Shown: positions 21,311 to 33,166 of the stretch, in pieces
How the letters are laid out: the number at the start of each line of letters is the position of its first letter
Position numbering within the stretch: position 1 is the stretch's first letter
NCBI GenBank assembly: GCA_028015205.1
Contig: CM051516.1
Location: 34,672,230 to 34,736,229 of the forward strand
Reading direction: 5' to 3'
From: Mytilisepta virgata
Taxonomy: Eukaryota; Mollusca; Bivalvia; Mytilida; Mytilidae
DNA length: 64,000 bases
The notes under the pieces: generated by a model
What the model was told of the DNA's origin: nothing
The model's database searches: none
What the model saw: only the letters and a program-made list of their open reading frames with translations
Made by a program: the position numbers and the translations under genes

Positions 21311-21439
21311 CACTGAGTGGATACTTATGCTGGTTGACCTTGGGTGGTGTTGAGGGTTCTGAATGTCATTTTTTATCTTTCCTTTTATCCATATGGTATA
21401 TTTTGTTGTTTATCCAATAGACCAAGTGTACATTAATGT

Positions 21440-21610
21440 TATCTCCTTCCCCGCATAACTCTGCACTTAAATGGTTGTACATCTTTGTCATTCTGACATT
21501 TGATCAAAATCCATATACCTACGACCATCAGCACATAAAACAAAGAAATACTTAAATCTTGTGCATCAAAATTTGAGTAATAAAATATACTCTTGTCCTA
21601 TATTTTAACA
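21440..21610 (+). repeat. Dispersed repeat D, partial
   Basis: Shares ataactctg, tctttgtcattctgacatt and the ending gtgcatcaaaatttgag with the copies at 8225 and 47110. Weak match. Confidence 0.3.
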
Positions 21611-21771
21611 TTAAAAAAATAATTTTATTGCAAAAGCAATTGTAATATAGGGTATGATACCCTATGGGCATAACTAAACCCACAGCGGTATTACCACAAT
21701 GAAAGTAATTCAAACGTAAGATGACAAATAAGTCTACTTGAACGACTCCTGCAATGTAATACCATGTTTAG

Positions 21772-21920
21772 TCACACATTTTATTGAAATAAATGCATGT
21801 ATGCGTAATAAAAACGTAATTGCAGCATGTTATTTGCCCTCGGGGCAATACCATTATAGGAGGGCAATAACATGTTATCTGCCCTCTCGTGAGCATCACG
21901 GACGTAACTTCCGCCCAACT
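21772..21920. repeat. Palindromic repeat P1, copy 1 (upstream of secreted gene 1)
   Basis: Matches 63848-63960: cattttattgaaataa, gtaataaaa, gcagcatgttatttgccc, cggggcaata, then caataacatgtt. The core is self-complementary (catgttatttgccc with gggcaataacatg). Only these two copies exist in the window, and each lies within 0.9 kb of one of the two paralogous secreted genes. Confidence 0.75.
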
Positions 21921-22016
21921 GTAAATAATCGTATGATCATGTAGGATCAGCAAGACGCTTGTTAAACGACAGGAAAATCTAATTCAGTAGTAAAATTATA
22001 TCTTCTTAGTGGCACA

Positions 22017-22155
22017 ATATGTGATAAATAGATTAATACATGGCCTTTTTCACATTGCCATTGTTATCAGCCCTCTCTGCCGATATCAAGGTGTCGTGCT
22101 GATAACAAGGACAATATGAAAAAGGCCGTGTATCAATCTATAATTATCATATATT
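22017..22155. repeat. Hairpin, ~54-bp arms
   Basis: Arm 22017-22070 pairs with 22099-22153 with few mismatches; shared blocks are ttgttatcag/ctgataacaa and ggcctttttca/tgaaaaaggcc. Confidence 0.75.
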
Positions 22156-22354
22156 CAGTACTAAATATGATGGCTTTTGCACATGTGTAACGACCGGAGG
22201 TGAACAACCCATATCTGCACACCCCAGCTAATAACGCATTATTCAAGTGCTATTTGAATGTACCCGGATTGGTATAGCCATATTAGACCGGTTGAGTCTC
22301 ATGGCACGGCTGATATTGCTAAATAAGATCGGAATAAGTACTTAGGCCTTATAC

Positions 22355-22505
22355 GATAAACAAATTAATTCCTGATCCAATCCATATGGAACGGGGTTTC
22401 AGCCCTCGACCAATATCGGACCTTAGGCAAGCCCTCAGTCCGAAATGGGAGTTTCGGGATGATATCAGGCCCGATATGGATTAGTTCATGTATTAATCTA
22501 TAATT
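22355..22505. repeat. Second hairpin with diverged arms
   Basis: aaattaattcctgatccaat (near 22362) pairs with the inverse of attagttcatgtattaatct near 22480-22500. The interior has gggtttcagccctcgacc and similar GC-rich runs. Confidence 0.4.
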
Positions 22506-22518
22506 ATATTAATTCATT

Positions 22519-22529
22519 GTTTTCTGCAG
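22519..22529 (+). promoter_or_regulatory. Likely 3' splice site before secreted gene 1
   Basis: Pyrimidine tract and CAG (gttttctgcag) ending at 22529, leaving a 78-nt leader before the ATG at 22608. The paralog at 63.2 kb has the same arrangement, supporting a 5'-UTR intron. Confidence 0.45.
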
Positions 22530-22607
22530 GTAAATCGACAATTAACATGGTCTGTGGAAAATGTGACTGAATTAAAGAGCGTTTTAGTGCTGCGTCCATG
22601 ATAAATA

Positions 22608-23105
22608 ATGAGTGTTTTTAGTGACAAGATAAACTATATAACAGCTAATTGGATATACTTGGTGATTTTCATCATATTCATTATGTGTAATACGGATGGA
22701 TCACGGGATATAGGAAGCTATTCATTAGACATTGTACCTAGTCTGGTTAATCCCGGTACACAAAAGCCTCTAGTCTGGAAAAATACCACATTTTCTGCAG
22801 CATTTGCTCTCATGGATAACAACACCAGAATAAAATGCAATTTCAAGGGCATTGTGAAGGTCGAATATACATTAACTATTGACGTCAATAAGAATTCAAC
22901 TACAGTCCTACTTTGTGTTGAACATATTAAATACAAAAAAGTATGCCAACCTGTAAGACTTTATTCAGTTGGAAGTGTTTTTCCTGCTTCTTTATTTTAT
23001 TCTTTTCATGTTAACTCGGGAGATATGATTGAGACCACAATAGTAGGAATTAGTGAAATTCGTCGTGTAGAGGAATTTAACCGATTATTGTTGTATTATA
23101 TATAA
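22608..23105 (+). CDS. Small secreted or type II membrane protein, TNF/C1q-like fold suspected (paralog 1)
   Basis: 165 residues from an ATG. A hydrophobic segment at residues 15-27 (WIYLVIFIIFIMC) follows a 14-residue head, so it could be a signal peptide or a type II membrane anchor. The remainder is strand-rich and contains potential N-glycosylation sites (NTT, NNT, NST). It aligns along its whole length with the protein at 63188-63652. Shared features are a W near the start of the domain (LVWKN / LSWRQ), a two-cysteine segment (LLCVEHIKYKKVC / LVCIKHFQSERITC), a gD/nDD turn and a nearly common end (GI..I.RV.E.NRL..YYI). The order of these features resembles a single TNF/C1q-type jelly roll ending in its last strand, but that is fold inference only; no family-defining motif is seen. 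A probable polyadenylation signal lies near 23310. Intact, with no neighbouring coding exon recognised. Confidence 0.75.
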   Translation: MSVFSDKINYITANWIYLVIFIIFIMCNTDGSRDIGSYSLDIVPSLVNPGTQKPLVWKNTTFSAAFALMDNNTRIKCNFKGIVKVEYTLTIDVNKNSTTVLLCVEHIKYKKVCQPVRLYSVGSVFPASLFYSFHVNSGDMIETTIVGISEIRRVEEFNRLLLYYI

Positions 23106-23369
23106 AATTCATTGAAATATAATACCATGACGCCATACAATGTACCAGATATCCTCTTTTTATCATAATTTATTATTGCATAAAGTGAATTTCATTTTGA
23201 ATTATTAAAAGCTATCGTTTAAGTTTCAAAGTTTAAATCGGTCTAACATCCTCAGATTTATATTCATTATAAAACACCTAGTAACCATCACTAATTTTGA
23301 TTCGTGTAAATAAATAATAAAACGGATAAGAATACACTTCTTTAATAAACAACAAAATGCATAACAGGA

Positions 23370-23640
23370 AATGTCAACAAAAACATACAAATCAATCAAA
23401 GCAACCCAACTGACAGAACGCCGTACAAAAAATTACATAAAAGAGTACAAAACACAAACATGAACACAACAGAGGCAGGATAGTCTGACTTGGTACACAC
23501 ACTGAATACTGGTGGGATTAAACCGGTTTTATGGGTACCAAAACTTCCACTTTATCTATCCCGACACTCTATAAAATCCAAAACAGTATGATAACCAACA
23601 AGGCGATCGCTTACTAGAGTCTAAAATTAGAGTGGACGGT
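23370..23640 (-). repeat. Dispersed repeat R1, uninterrupted
   Basis: caatcaaagcaacccaac, cagaacgccgtac, gaggcaggatagtctgactt, accggttttatgggtacc, agcagggtcat. Serves as the empty-site paralog for the Tc1 insertion at 17469. Confidence 0.65.
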
Positions 23641-23899
23641 ACATAGTTTAGATAGCAGGGTCATAATATGCTCGTTTTAACTGTAAACTGTAAAACAAGC
23701 TAAGGCTATCATAGCTGCAGATCGTATACTGTCGCTCTTTTGTACGAAAATTTTAATCCACGAGATGTGCATATTTGGTCAATTATCGACACATCAGTTT
23801 AGACTCAGATCCTAAAATGTTGGAAAGAATCCAAAAAGTTTAAAGGCAAATTTAAGAAAAATACCAAAATTGCCGTGGAGTTTCTTAAATATGGAAAAA

Positions 23900-24420
23900 A
23901 ACTTATTGCACATCTGCATACAGTGTATGACAATACTGTATAGAAATAAAATGTATAAAATGAAAAAAAAACTTTCAGTAACCAACTTATAATGCCCAAT
24001 TTTTTTGGCATGAAATCAAAAATGAAAGAAGAGTTTAGGTCACAAGCTTAAATTAACCTTTTTGCGAAAATCGACGCCCGTGGGACCCAATTTTTGAAAA
24101 TCTAAATTCTAAAACCTTATTGCACATCTACATACAGTATGTGACAATACTGTATAGAAATTAAATGCATGAAGTTAAAAATGAACGAGGAGTTTAGATC
24201 ACAAGTTTCAATTCCTAATTTTCGAAATTTGACACCACTGGGTCCCAATTTTTGAAAATCAAAATTCTAAAACCTTATTGCACATCTACCTACAGTATGT
24301 ACAATACTGTATAGAAATTAAATGCATGAAGTTAAAAATGAACATGGAGTTTAAATCACAAGAAAGTGTGACAGACAGACCGACGGACGGACGGGGGAGA
24401 TAACAATATCCTCGAACTTC
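23900..24420. repeat. Tandem repeat, 3 units (158-213 bp)
   Basis: cttattgcacatct recurs at about 23902, 24115 and 24273, each followed by acagt, caatactgtatagaaat and aaatg. It ends in gacagaccgacggacggacg at 24370. Units 2 and 3 are most alike. Confidence 0.8.
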
Positions 24421-24481
24421 TTCGAATGCTTTTTAAAATGTTACTATAAATATCGAAAATTGAGAGATACGTACTAAAATT

Positions 24482-24938
24482 TATGATAAAAAGGACGATT
24501 TTAATTTTTCAGTTGAAAAGTTCCCCTTTCTTGACGGAGATGTGCCTTTGACACCATTGTATGGAGTGTGGATATCACAGCTTGTACGTTTTGTATGAAT
24601 TTGCTCTAGGTTAATAGATTTTAACGAGCGATACCATATGAATACTAAAAAGCTTCTATTATAGGATTATAGATTTTTCAAGCTGATTAATGCTTTTATA
24701 TATCAACATCTTTTATCTAAATACCCAGCTTACAGAAAAGCTCTCATCACGAACGGGTTTTTCCATCCTAGTATCTATTGTAATATCTCGAATAAATGCA
24801 AAAATATCGCTAGTAATCCACAAAAACTTCGTGGCTACTTAAGATCTTTGCACAGTAAGGGCTACAAATATGGATTTGTGTGCAATTCTGTAAATGGCTT
24901 GAAGACTTTAAATCAATACAAGTTTGTTTATCCGTAAA
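24482..24938 (+). pseudogene. Penelope-like RT C-terminal remnant, separate subfamily
   Basis: One frame reads YDKKDDFNFSVEKFPFLDG, then YGVWISQLVRFV, stop, ICSRLIDFNERY, NTKKLL, stop, DYRFFKLINAF and on to a stop at about 24938. The first 75 residues match the segment that follows the palm domain in the Penelope-like copies here (YDKRDDF...NFPFL...GVYISQL), but with FLDGDVP, a variant not present in the others. Two stops and truncation on both sides make it a fossil. The part after DYRFF is not recognised. Confidence 0.55.
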
Positions 24939-25140
24939 ACCGGTTTAACTCAACCACTATTCAGTTTAGGTGCCAAGTCAAGGCTATCCTGACTCTCTGT
25001 TGTGTTCATGTTTGTGTTTTGTATTCTTTTATGTTATTGTTTGTACGGCGTTTTGTCAGTTGGATTGCTTTGATTGATTGGTATGTTATTCTTGACCTAT
25101 TCTGTTATCCATTTTGCTGTGTAATGATTTTGTTTATATA
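24939..25140 (+). repeat. Dispersed repeat R1
   Basis: aaccggtttaact, ggctatcctgactctctg, gattgattggtatgttatt, ttgacctattctgttatcc. Confidence 0.6.
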
Positions 25141-25377
25141 TTTATTTAGTTAGTTAATTATTTTGTTTTTTTATGAATCTTACAGTTGTTTGCACCTGAA
25201 GGACGGGGTCGGTGAGTAAAAGCTTCGTTTTACAACAATAGGCTGACTGTGCTGTCATCGGGCCTAAAGAAAATATTCTTCACAACACACTTAAATGTGT
25301 TTATGGGAAGGTTCGTCATTTTCTTTTATTTTTTTAATTTGCTTTTATTGTATGTATATTGTCTGAGAAGTTCCTCT
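25141..25377. other. No gene seen
   Basis: Short spacer between two R1 copies; T-rich. Confidence 0.4.
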
Positions 25378-25545
25378 GTTCGGTATCTGTACCAAGTCGG
25401 ACTATCCTGACTCTATGTTGTGTTTGTGTTTGTGCTCTTTTATTTGTGTCATTGTCTGGGGTTCTGTATGTTGGGTGGCGTTGATTGATTGGTATGTCAT
25501 TGTTCACCTTTCCTCTTATCCTTTTTATTTTTTATTGACTGATTG
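25378..25545 (+). repeat. Dispersed repeat R1
   Basis: tgtaccaagtcggactatc, ctgactctatgttgtg, gttgattgattggtatgtca. It lies 240 bp from the previous copy in the same orientation. Confidence 0.6.
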
Positions 25546-25610
25546 AGGATACGATGCACATTAAACATGTCTTGTTTTAAATAATTCCCTAGGAATCGTG
25601 TTGCTATTTA

Positions 25611-27034
25611 AAGTTAAGAAATATCAAAGGGATATTCGAAGGAGGGGAAAATCGAGACAACTGACAAACTCCGGATAACAACGAAGACAAGACCAAAACA
25701 ATAAAAACACTACACTTTAAAACTAAAAACATGAACAACATGGACCCACCAAAAAAAGAGGGTAGACTCAGGTCATCCGGAAGAGTAAGCACCTGCTGTT
25801 TCCTGCAGGACAAATGCCATGCTCCCATGTGAAATCATTTGGGAAACGGTTTTTTCATACCTGTCAACCAAGTTATGATGACGTCCATAAAACTTTAATA
25901 AGAATGACCGCAACTTAGGAGCAACATACCCCTGTTTGAGTAAGTTTTCTGTCAGAAGCCGGGCTCTGTCCAGGAAATCAATGTATATTTCTCAAGCTGA
26001 AAAACGTATAAGGTGCGAAATATACACTCCATGCATACACCGACGCTTCTGGAATGTTGCCGCTCAAAAAATGGGAAGTTGACGATTGGAAAGTCAAAGT
26101 CATCCCGTTTGTCGTAACGTTTTGTATTAAGCCTTCCTCTGATGTCAATTTCGAGGTGAAGGTCAAGATAAGATGCAGACTTGGCAGTGTCTGTGGTATC
26201 TCATTGACATAGATTGCTGAAATTAAAGGTACGAGCTAACTTCTTTTTTTTCTTAAGAATCCCGTCAAGGAAGTTTGCATCATATGAGTATAGGAACAAG
26301 TCGGCCAGGAGTAGCGCTCAAGTAATAACCATAGGAATGCCAATAATCTATTGGAACACAAGTCCACCAAATTGAACACAAATGTTGTCGATCAAAAATT
26401 CAATCATCAGGGATATTCATCCTCTGTATATTTTTTGCTAGATTTGGTGGTTTTTGACAAAGTATGATTTATCTCTACCAGTGACAATGTATGTGTATCT
26501 GCCGTTGCATTTTTTATTTCGAAAGCATCCATGTATTAGATTTTTTAACCTTATCCTTCAGTTGTAAATAAGGAATGGTGGTAAAGAGGGTAGAGAAATC
26601 AAATGTTTGTATGCTGTTACAGACTGAAACGGACCGAGATCGTAAAATACCTTTTAAGTTTTTGGAGTTCTTTAGTATCCACATTTGATTGATACCACTT
26701 CTTGGATAGCTGGTCTCACAATAACTTTGGAGGCCCGTTGTGACAGCTGTTAAAATAGAAGTTAGAAGTAGAGATAATGGTTTGATGGAACACTTGCAGA
26801 TCCAGCTATAAAGCTTTGCTTGGACACTTATGTATCCTGGGTATCTAGTACAAGGTAGGAAGATAACAATCATCATATTTGATGGAAATACCAAATGACG
26901 ATAAGGCCGATCTATGAATGTCGATTATTTCTTCCTTTGAAAGTGTAGTAGCTTTATAGGGAGGATTGCCAAGTGAATTAGCAATCCCTAGTTCATAAAT
27001 CAAGCATTGAATATAGTAGCTTTTTGCAAACAAA
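25611..27034 (-). pseudogene. Penelope-like element, broken, 5'-truncated (copy 3)
   Basis: Minus strand. It starts within the linker before the RT (FAKSYYIQCLIYELGIANSL near 27030). It continues with the RT thumb/finger region (SYPRSGINQMWILKNS, FDFSTLFTTIPY, 26514-26894), a damaged palm (26200-26500) and the C-terminal block (26166-25978), and ends in a 3' UTR shared with copies 2, 4 and 5. Several frameshifts and internal losses. The 5' junction is at about 27034, as expected of incomplete reverse transcription. Confidence 0.7.
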
Positions 27035-29340
27035 GTTGTGTCTTAAGTCATGACTTATGATATATTCTAAGACAAGTAATAGCTTTTTAAAAAGCTTGCC
27101 TGACTAAGCATTTAATAAATATGTATTATAATTCATGTACAAATACGAGGCTAAATGCTGCACTAAATATTTATTGCGACAGTTGACTGACGTTGACTGA
27201 GCAGTAGAGCATAGTTTTGGTAATGATAAGTTGTATTAGCCTGGCTCTATTTTATTTCAAAAGATAAAGAAAAATGCAATTTAGGTATTTAATTCCAGTG
27301 AATATGTGAATATAATGCTTAAAAGGGTAAAAATATTATTGACAACATTTAAATGCTTAAAAAAAATTGATGATTAAATAAGAAAATTATTTTTATACAT
27401 TAAAAATTATGAACATGTCAAAAGTAACTATTTTGTAACGGTAAATGCTAACCACACAGTAATTATACATGCAATTTTAATACAAACTATGATAAAGTAA
27501 ACAAATATTGTCAACATGTCCGAGCAATTATCAAGTTTTCTCGCTAACGGAACCAGGTCATTTTCCCAGGACGGTGTGCAGTAAGTTAGAATATATAGAT
27601 TATGACTTTCTCTGTTATATTAATATTGTCAATTCTGACATTTTCCGCACACTTAGTATATATATTACATGCATGGTTGTTTACGTTTAAATCAAACATA
27701 TCAAAGCAGTCAGATAATTGATACAACTCTTCAACAAAAGATTAATTGCATGTTTATCCGTTCCTTTTAAACTGAAATGGTAGCATCCTAACACGTAAAT
27801 AAATATATTACCATAATAAAACACACCTAATTTTTTATATGTCATCATTTATTAATTAAATTTATTGTTTTTTTTACATCTTCTGATGCAAATTTCCAAT
27901 GTGTTAAAATATGACTATGCTTATCATTGAAAACATCAGTTTCATTGCATCAATCAATTCATACTATGAAGTACGAAAACATATAACATGTTGAACACAT
28001 ATGTCAGATTGTCAATCAACACTAAGGCGGCGCTTCCATAATTTCATAATAGTACATTAATCTTTAATCAAAATACATACATATTACATCATTTATTTAT
28101 GATTAGCATGCCAAATAGAAACAGCATGCAAAATAGACACACCCCGTATTTACTTAAGCTTTCTCTAATATTCGTTTCTACATCATTCAAGCGTTTGTAA
28201 TGACAAACATCCTATCAAGCATTCAACTGACACAGAATAACTATACCGGAAGTTCAGCCAAATCTTATATACTGCCCTACGTCAAGACGTCAGGCAATAA
28301 TATTTTTCAGTCCGTATTAACTATATATAGCACCTAGTGCAATTGTGATAATAAATACTCATTTTTATCGTATTGTTGTACTAAATGGTTAATAAGAAAA
28401 AAAAATAGAAATAAAACCCTTCCCCAAAATGCATTGTACTTCATTTTATACAATGTATTAAAACATATCTTTTAAAGTAAAATTAGCGAAAACCCATGTA
28501 TTACAGGTGTTAAAAGAGAGGAAAAACATAATTATGTTTGATTTTCAACCTGCCACACACTTATTTGTTTGAAAAAATCGTAATTTTCAACTGAAATGAA
28601 ATACAACAGAAATGTTAAGTTCATTGAAAAACAGAAGGTTAAACAGTTCGTTCTCTAATTGTTACCGGTGTTATCCATTACAAAACTATACTTTTTTATT
28701 ATTTCCTGTGTTTGTCGACAAGTTAGTCAAATGACACTGCAAGATGGATAAATTATTGTTTAACGTCCAGACACTACAAGATGTACAATAGATTTCCTGT
28801 TCAGATAAAAAATGTGAACAGGACACATAAGAACCCCATACTTTATTTAGGAAGCAACATCTGATTTTTTTTAGGTTGACCAAGGAATATATATTGATTC
28901 ATGAGCATGTCATTTTGCCTCAAATCTACCCTGCCCTCTCTCCTCTCTCCATATAAATCAAATTATTATTCCCTTAAGAAAACAAGAAATTGCTTTAACC
29001 TCACATAAAACTTGATACCGTTTCAAACAAATAATATACATCTTGTTTTCATCATTTCAACAAAAAGCAACTGTATAAATATAATAAATTTAATACTAAA
29101 ACGGTGTTGAAACGACCATGCCTCTGGTGTAACGAAATATGGACCCCGGCGAGGATATACGAACACATGGACAAGACTCCGTGCATTTCCATTTTCCCTC
29201 AACGCTTTGCAGCAGAAGACAATTATGAAAAATATCATTCATAATTTTGGTGTTTTCACACTTAGCCAAGATTTTGAAATTTTGTAATGTAAATTCTTAT
29301 ATTGGTTATTATAGCTATCTATGCTTCCATAATTAGTCGA
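27035..29340. other. Gene-free AT-rich interval
   Basis: No ORF with coding character, no RNA gene and no clear repeat seen. ORFs of 60-71 codons (27508, 28686, 29023) lack any domain. Confidence 0.5.
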
Positions 29341-29344
29341 CCTC

Positions 29345-29900
29345 CTCAGCTGAGCACATTATTATACGCAATTCGTAGACGGGACGTATTATGGTATACC
29401 AATGTCCGTCCGTCAACACTTCATACCAAAACTCAAATTTGCTTCAATCAATTCTCGTGAAATTTTAACACGACATTAGGATTGATAGAAGAAAGCTCCC
29501 TCTAGATTTTGTCATTCTGGACTTGTGGGACTTAGATTATCCAAATATAAGTAATTTGTCACATGTCACCCCTTAACTCGAGTATACCTTGACTAATTTT
29601 CTTCAAACTTTAAGACATTGTTACAAATGATAGTCGGAGGTACTGTATACTTTTTGACGATTTTATTTTTTGTTGTTCCAGAGTAATGGGACTTAGATTG
29701 TCCAAATTAAGCATTTGTTTCACATGTTACGCACGAACTCGAGTACGCCTTAGCTGATTTTCTTCAAACTTTAAAAAATTGTTACAAATGATGGTCTGGG
29801 GGTCTGTATACTTTTTGACGAGTTTCACTTTAGTCATTCCAGAGTTATGGGACTTAGATTGTCCAATAGAAAACCATTTTTCACATGTCGCCATTGAAAA
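29345..29900. repeat. ~161-bp tandem repeat, 3 units
   Basis: gggacttagatt recurs near 29527, 29689 and 29850. Each is followed by tccaa, tttcacatgt and, in the first two, ctcgagta, cttcaaacttta and gttacaaatgat. Preceded by gtccgtccg, like the other tandem families here. Confidence 0.8.
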
Positions 29901-30699
29901 ATTAAAATGACACTTAATTTGCTAAAAAATCAATATTTTCCTACAGGTGTATTATTCACCATTTTCTTAAAATATTTTCTTAAATCATACAAGCCATGCA
30001 TTTCATTCTCCAATAATTTCACCAATCAATCTTTTATTATAAGAAATAATGCAGCAATTTATACTGCAATGTAATACTTTCAAAAACATTATTTCTAATG
30101 TAAACAAATTTGATTGTTAATACACATTTATAAATTTAATTTATTTAGATCCCACTGTAAATTTCTGTATTTACCTGTAATCCAGCAATTAACTACTATC
30201 AAAACATCTATTGTATTTTGCATGTTGGCATTCCTTGAATACTTATTTTTAAAATGTTGGCATCTTTGAAGACACCGTTGTGACAATATTAGTTGAATAT
30301 TTTAATTAAATTAGAACTATCATTAAACTATTTTAATTATTATCATTGTAATTATTACCTGATTACCTGAAGATAAAAAATAATTGTTTTTATAAACCAG
30401 ACGAGTAAAACCAGATCATATTGTGAACACTGTTTCTGATTCATTTTATCTCATTTCTGTACATAAACCACTGAATAGTGATCAAGATCAAACTTTATTT
30501 GGGAAAAAGACATTTACTGTAGTCAGTTCATATATTACCTTCCCTTTTTAGGGGGTAAAACCGACATACGACATGTGAATGCTCTCAAAGTGTTGAATAA
30601 CCATGCATATTTCATAATTTATGTGTGATTTCATTTTCTTTAGGTAGTTCTACTGTAAGCCATAATATCATCCGGGTTTAATTTCATCCGACGGCGAAT
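29901..30699. other. No gene seen
   Basis: AT-rich; nothing recognised. Confidence 0.5.
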
Positions 30700-30960
30700 A
30701 TTTGATATGTTAAAGTTTCCGCCGGCAAAAATCAAATTATCATATTATTTCCGGGCTTATTAAAATTATTCCTTAGAGTGGAAGATTTTTAATGGACGTA
30801 TCATTAGATTAATTCCGAGTACTTGTCAGTTATTGATCATGAGTGATGCATTCGGCAAAGGACGTTTTTTAATGGGCGTGTCGTGAAATTCATTCCGAGG
30901 GCATGTTAGTATCGATCATGACTGGTGCATTCCGAATAAATGCATTCGGAACCCGGAAAG
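30700..30960. repeat. Diverged ~82-bp duplication with CCGGGC/CCGCCGG motifs
   Basis: tttttaatggacgtatca... and tttttaatgggcgtgtcg... are followed in both by attccgag, gatcatga and tgcattc. A related stretch with ttccgccggaaaatattcc lies at 31825. Confidence 0.5.
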
Positions 30961-31501
30961 TATTAAATGAATGGACATTATAACTATATTAAAAATCCGG
31001 ATAAAATTAAATGGACAGGTAAGTTGTTTTTTACAGGTGAGTAATTTCATATACTATTTAAAAAATGGTTCTAACTATTATAATAATAATCAGTTAAAAT
31101 TACTGGACAATGGAGGTAGACGAATACAATGCTTATTTTATGTTTACTTTAATGCTACGACTTCATCACCATATTAACTATAAACCCTTTGCATTCTGAT
31201 TATTATTTACTCACTTTAGCTATTTAACTATATAGAGTAAAATGTACATGACATAGACATAAAAAAAACTCCAGGTAGATTAAATAATTTCTACAACAAA
31301 ATATTTGAACGGTGTTTTATTAGTTTTTCCTTATTTACCAGTCACTACAGGGTTTTAACAATGAGCAGATTATTTCTGTTATATTATTATTGTTGTACAT
31401 AATGGTTGCTAGGTTTTTATAAATGTGTACTTGCTTGAAGTCGGTTTCAAACTTATTTTTGGAAAGTTTAAAAGGCATTGTTCATCGTATGGGAACGACA
31501 C

Positions 31502-31653
31502 CGGATATTGATACTGAGACTTGTAGCACAAAGGGAGAAAAATATTGAATTGTTATATTAAACTTGTACCAATTTAGTGTACGACACTTTTTTAACAGTA
31601 ACAGTTTAATTGTTTTCTCCCTTTGTGGTATAGGGCCTAGTACCAATATCCGC
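31502..31653. repeat. Inverted repeat (~57-bp arms)
   Basis: Arm 31502-31560 (cggatattgatact, cacaaagggagaaaa) pairs with 31597-31653 (ttttctccctttgtgg, agtaccaatatccg). MITE-like foldback without coding capacity; flanking duplication not resolved. Confidence 0.6.
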
Positions 31654-32959
31654 AGTCGCTTATGTTGCGTTCATTTCCATAATTAAGCTGGATATTATTT
31701 TATGGTGTATTTTTCCTTACCTTCAAAAGCACAATTTTGCCACCCGGAAAGTATTTCATACATGAGGACAATATTCGATAGACAATAGTATCCTGTGGAT
31801 AATATTACATATTAAATTTTTTCCGCCGGAAAATATTCCACACAGGACAAAATTTAATTTTACACTACTGCTACTATACATGGGACCTGTTACTGTTAGG
31901 TGTCAGTTTTGTATTTTCACGTGACATGATCAAATATAATGGAAAAAACGTACGTGTTATGTGTTACACCTTACATAAAATTAAATTTAGCACACCTCAT
32001 TTAAGATAAGATGGAGTAAAGTTGTTTTAAAATATGGAATAAGTCAAATAAAGTTTACGGTTTTTTTTTAAATTGTTCAATAAAAGACTTAAAAGTTGAA
32101 TCTAATGAACAATGTATGTTATCCTCCCGAGCTACTAATCTTCTATATAATTGTAACTATTGAATCAAAACACATAGGAATTGAGATTATTTGAAGAAAA
32201 TAAAATTCAATTAAACTCTTTCTTGCAATATTTGATTAATGTAATAAATGTGAATTTTAGTAACTTTGATAATTGTTCATTAACATAATTCATTTTTAAT
32301 ATCGTCGAAGAGTATATATATATTTTTTTAAATATTTTGATTAACATATTAAATTAAATTGATTTGATTTGATTTGATTTGATTTGTTAGCTAAGTGAGA
32401 TTACTATTTTATAAAATGTTGGCTAAAAGTCAATCATTTCCACCTTTCTTATACTATAGTATTTCAATACAACTTTTTTGTCCTGAAAATACGATCTTAA
32501 TTTTATGAATAAATTCAAGACGTGAGAAAACTTGTATTTCGCTTCAATTTCATTCATAAAAATAAATCAGTATGACTTTAAAGCAATTTAAACCAACCAT
32601 TCAGGTATTCATTTCAACCTGTGATTGACCTTCTTGTTACGGCCAGAAATCACCTTTGAATTGTAGCAAACAAAAGACACAAATCAATAATAAAATTTAA
32701 CAAGATTTATTATACACAAGTTTACAAGAAATATTATATAAATTGAAATGTCAACTTAACTGTTAAAATATATATGTCCGATCATTTCGTCTTTTCTTTA
32801 TCCGGAATTCTTCTCTTCACCGTTGCGGGAATCCAAACAGAATATTATGTCCAATAAGTCACAATTTAGTATGATGTAGTTAACGTGAATAAGTGTGTCA
32901 ATCCAACATCTGAGAAAACAAGAATGTTAATGTCTGATCTGAAAGTCTAACCTTACTGT
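31654..32959. other. Gene-free interval; short GATTT microsatellite
   Basis: A perfect (GATTT)5 lies at 32361-32385. Otherwise AT-rich with no recognised feature. Confidence 0.5.
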
Positions 32960-32962
32960 CCG

Positions 32963-32993
<31 letters not shown>

Positions 32994-33114
32994 ATGTATG
33001 TATATATAGAAGTCTATAAAAATACCAACCAGCAAATTTAAAATGTATATATATGTGTGTATGTATGTATATATAGAAGTCTATAAAAATACCAACCAGC
33101 AAATTTAAAATGTA
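32960..33114. repeat. TA/TG microsatellite and 66-bp duplication
   Basis: (TA)n then (TG)n at 32962-32992. The segment from the gtatgta tract to aaatttaaaatgta is repeated with a 66-bp period (gaagtctataaaa at 33009 and 33075). Confidence 0.8.
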
Positions 33115-33166
33115 CCGGATCGTCTAGAATAGACGATACTGCGCAGATAAGGAAAAAATTATATAA

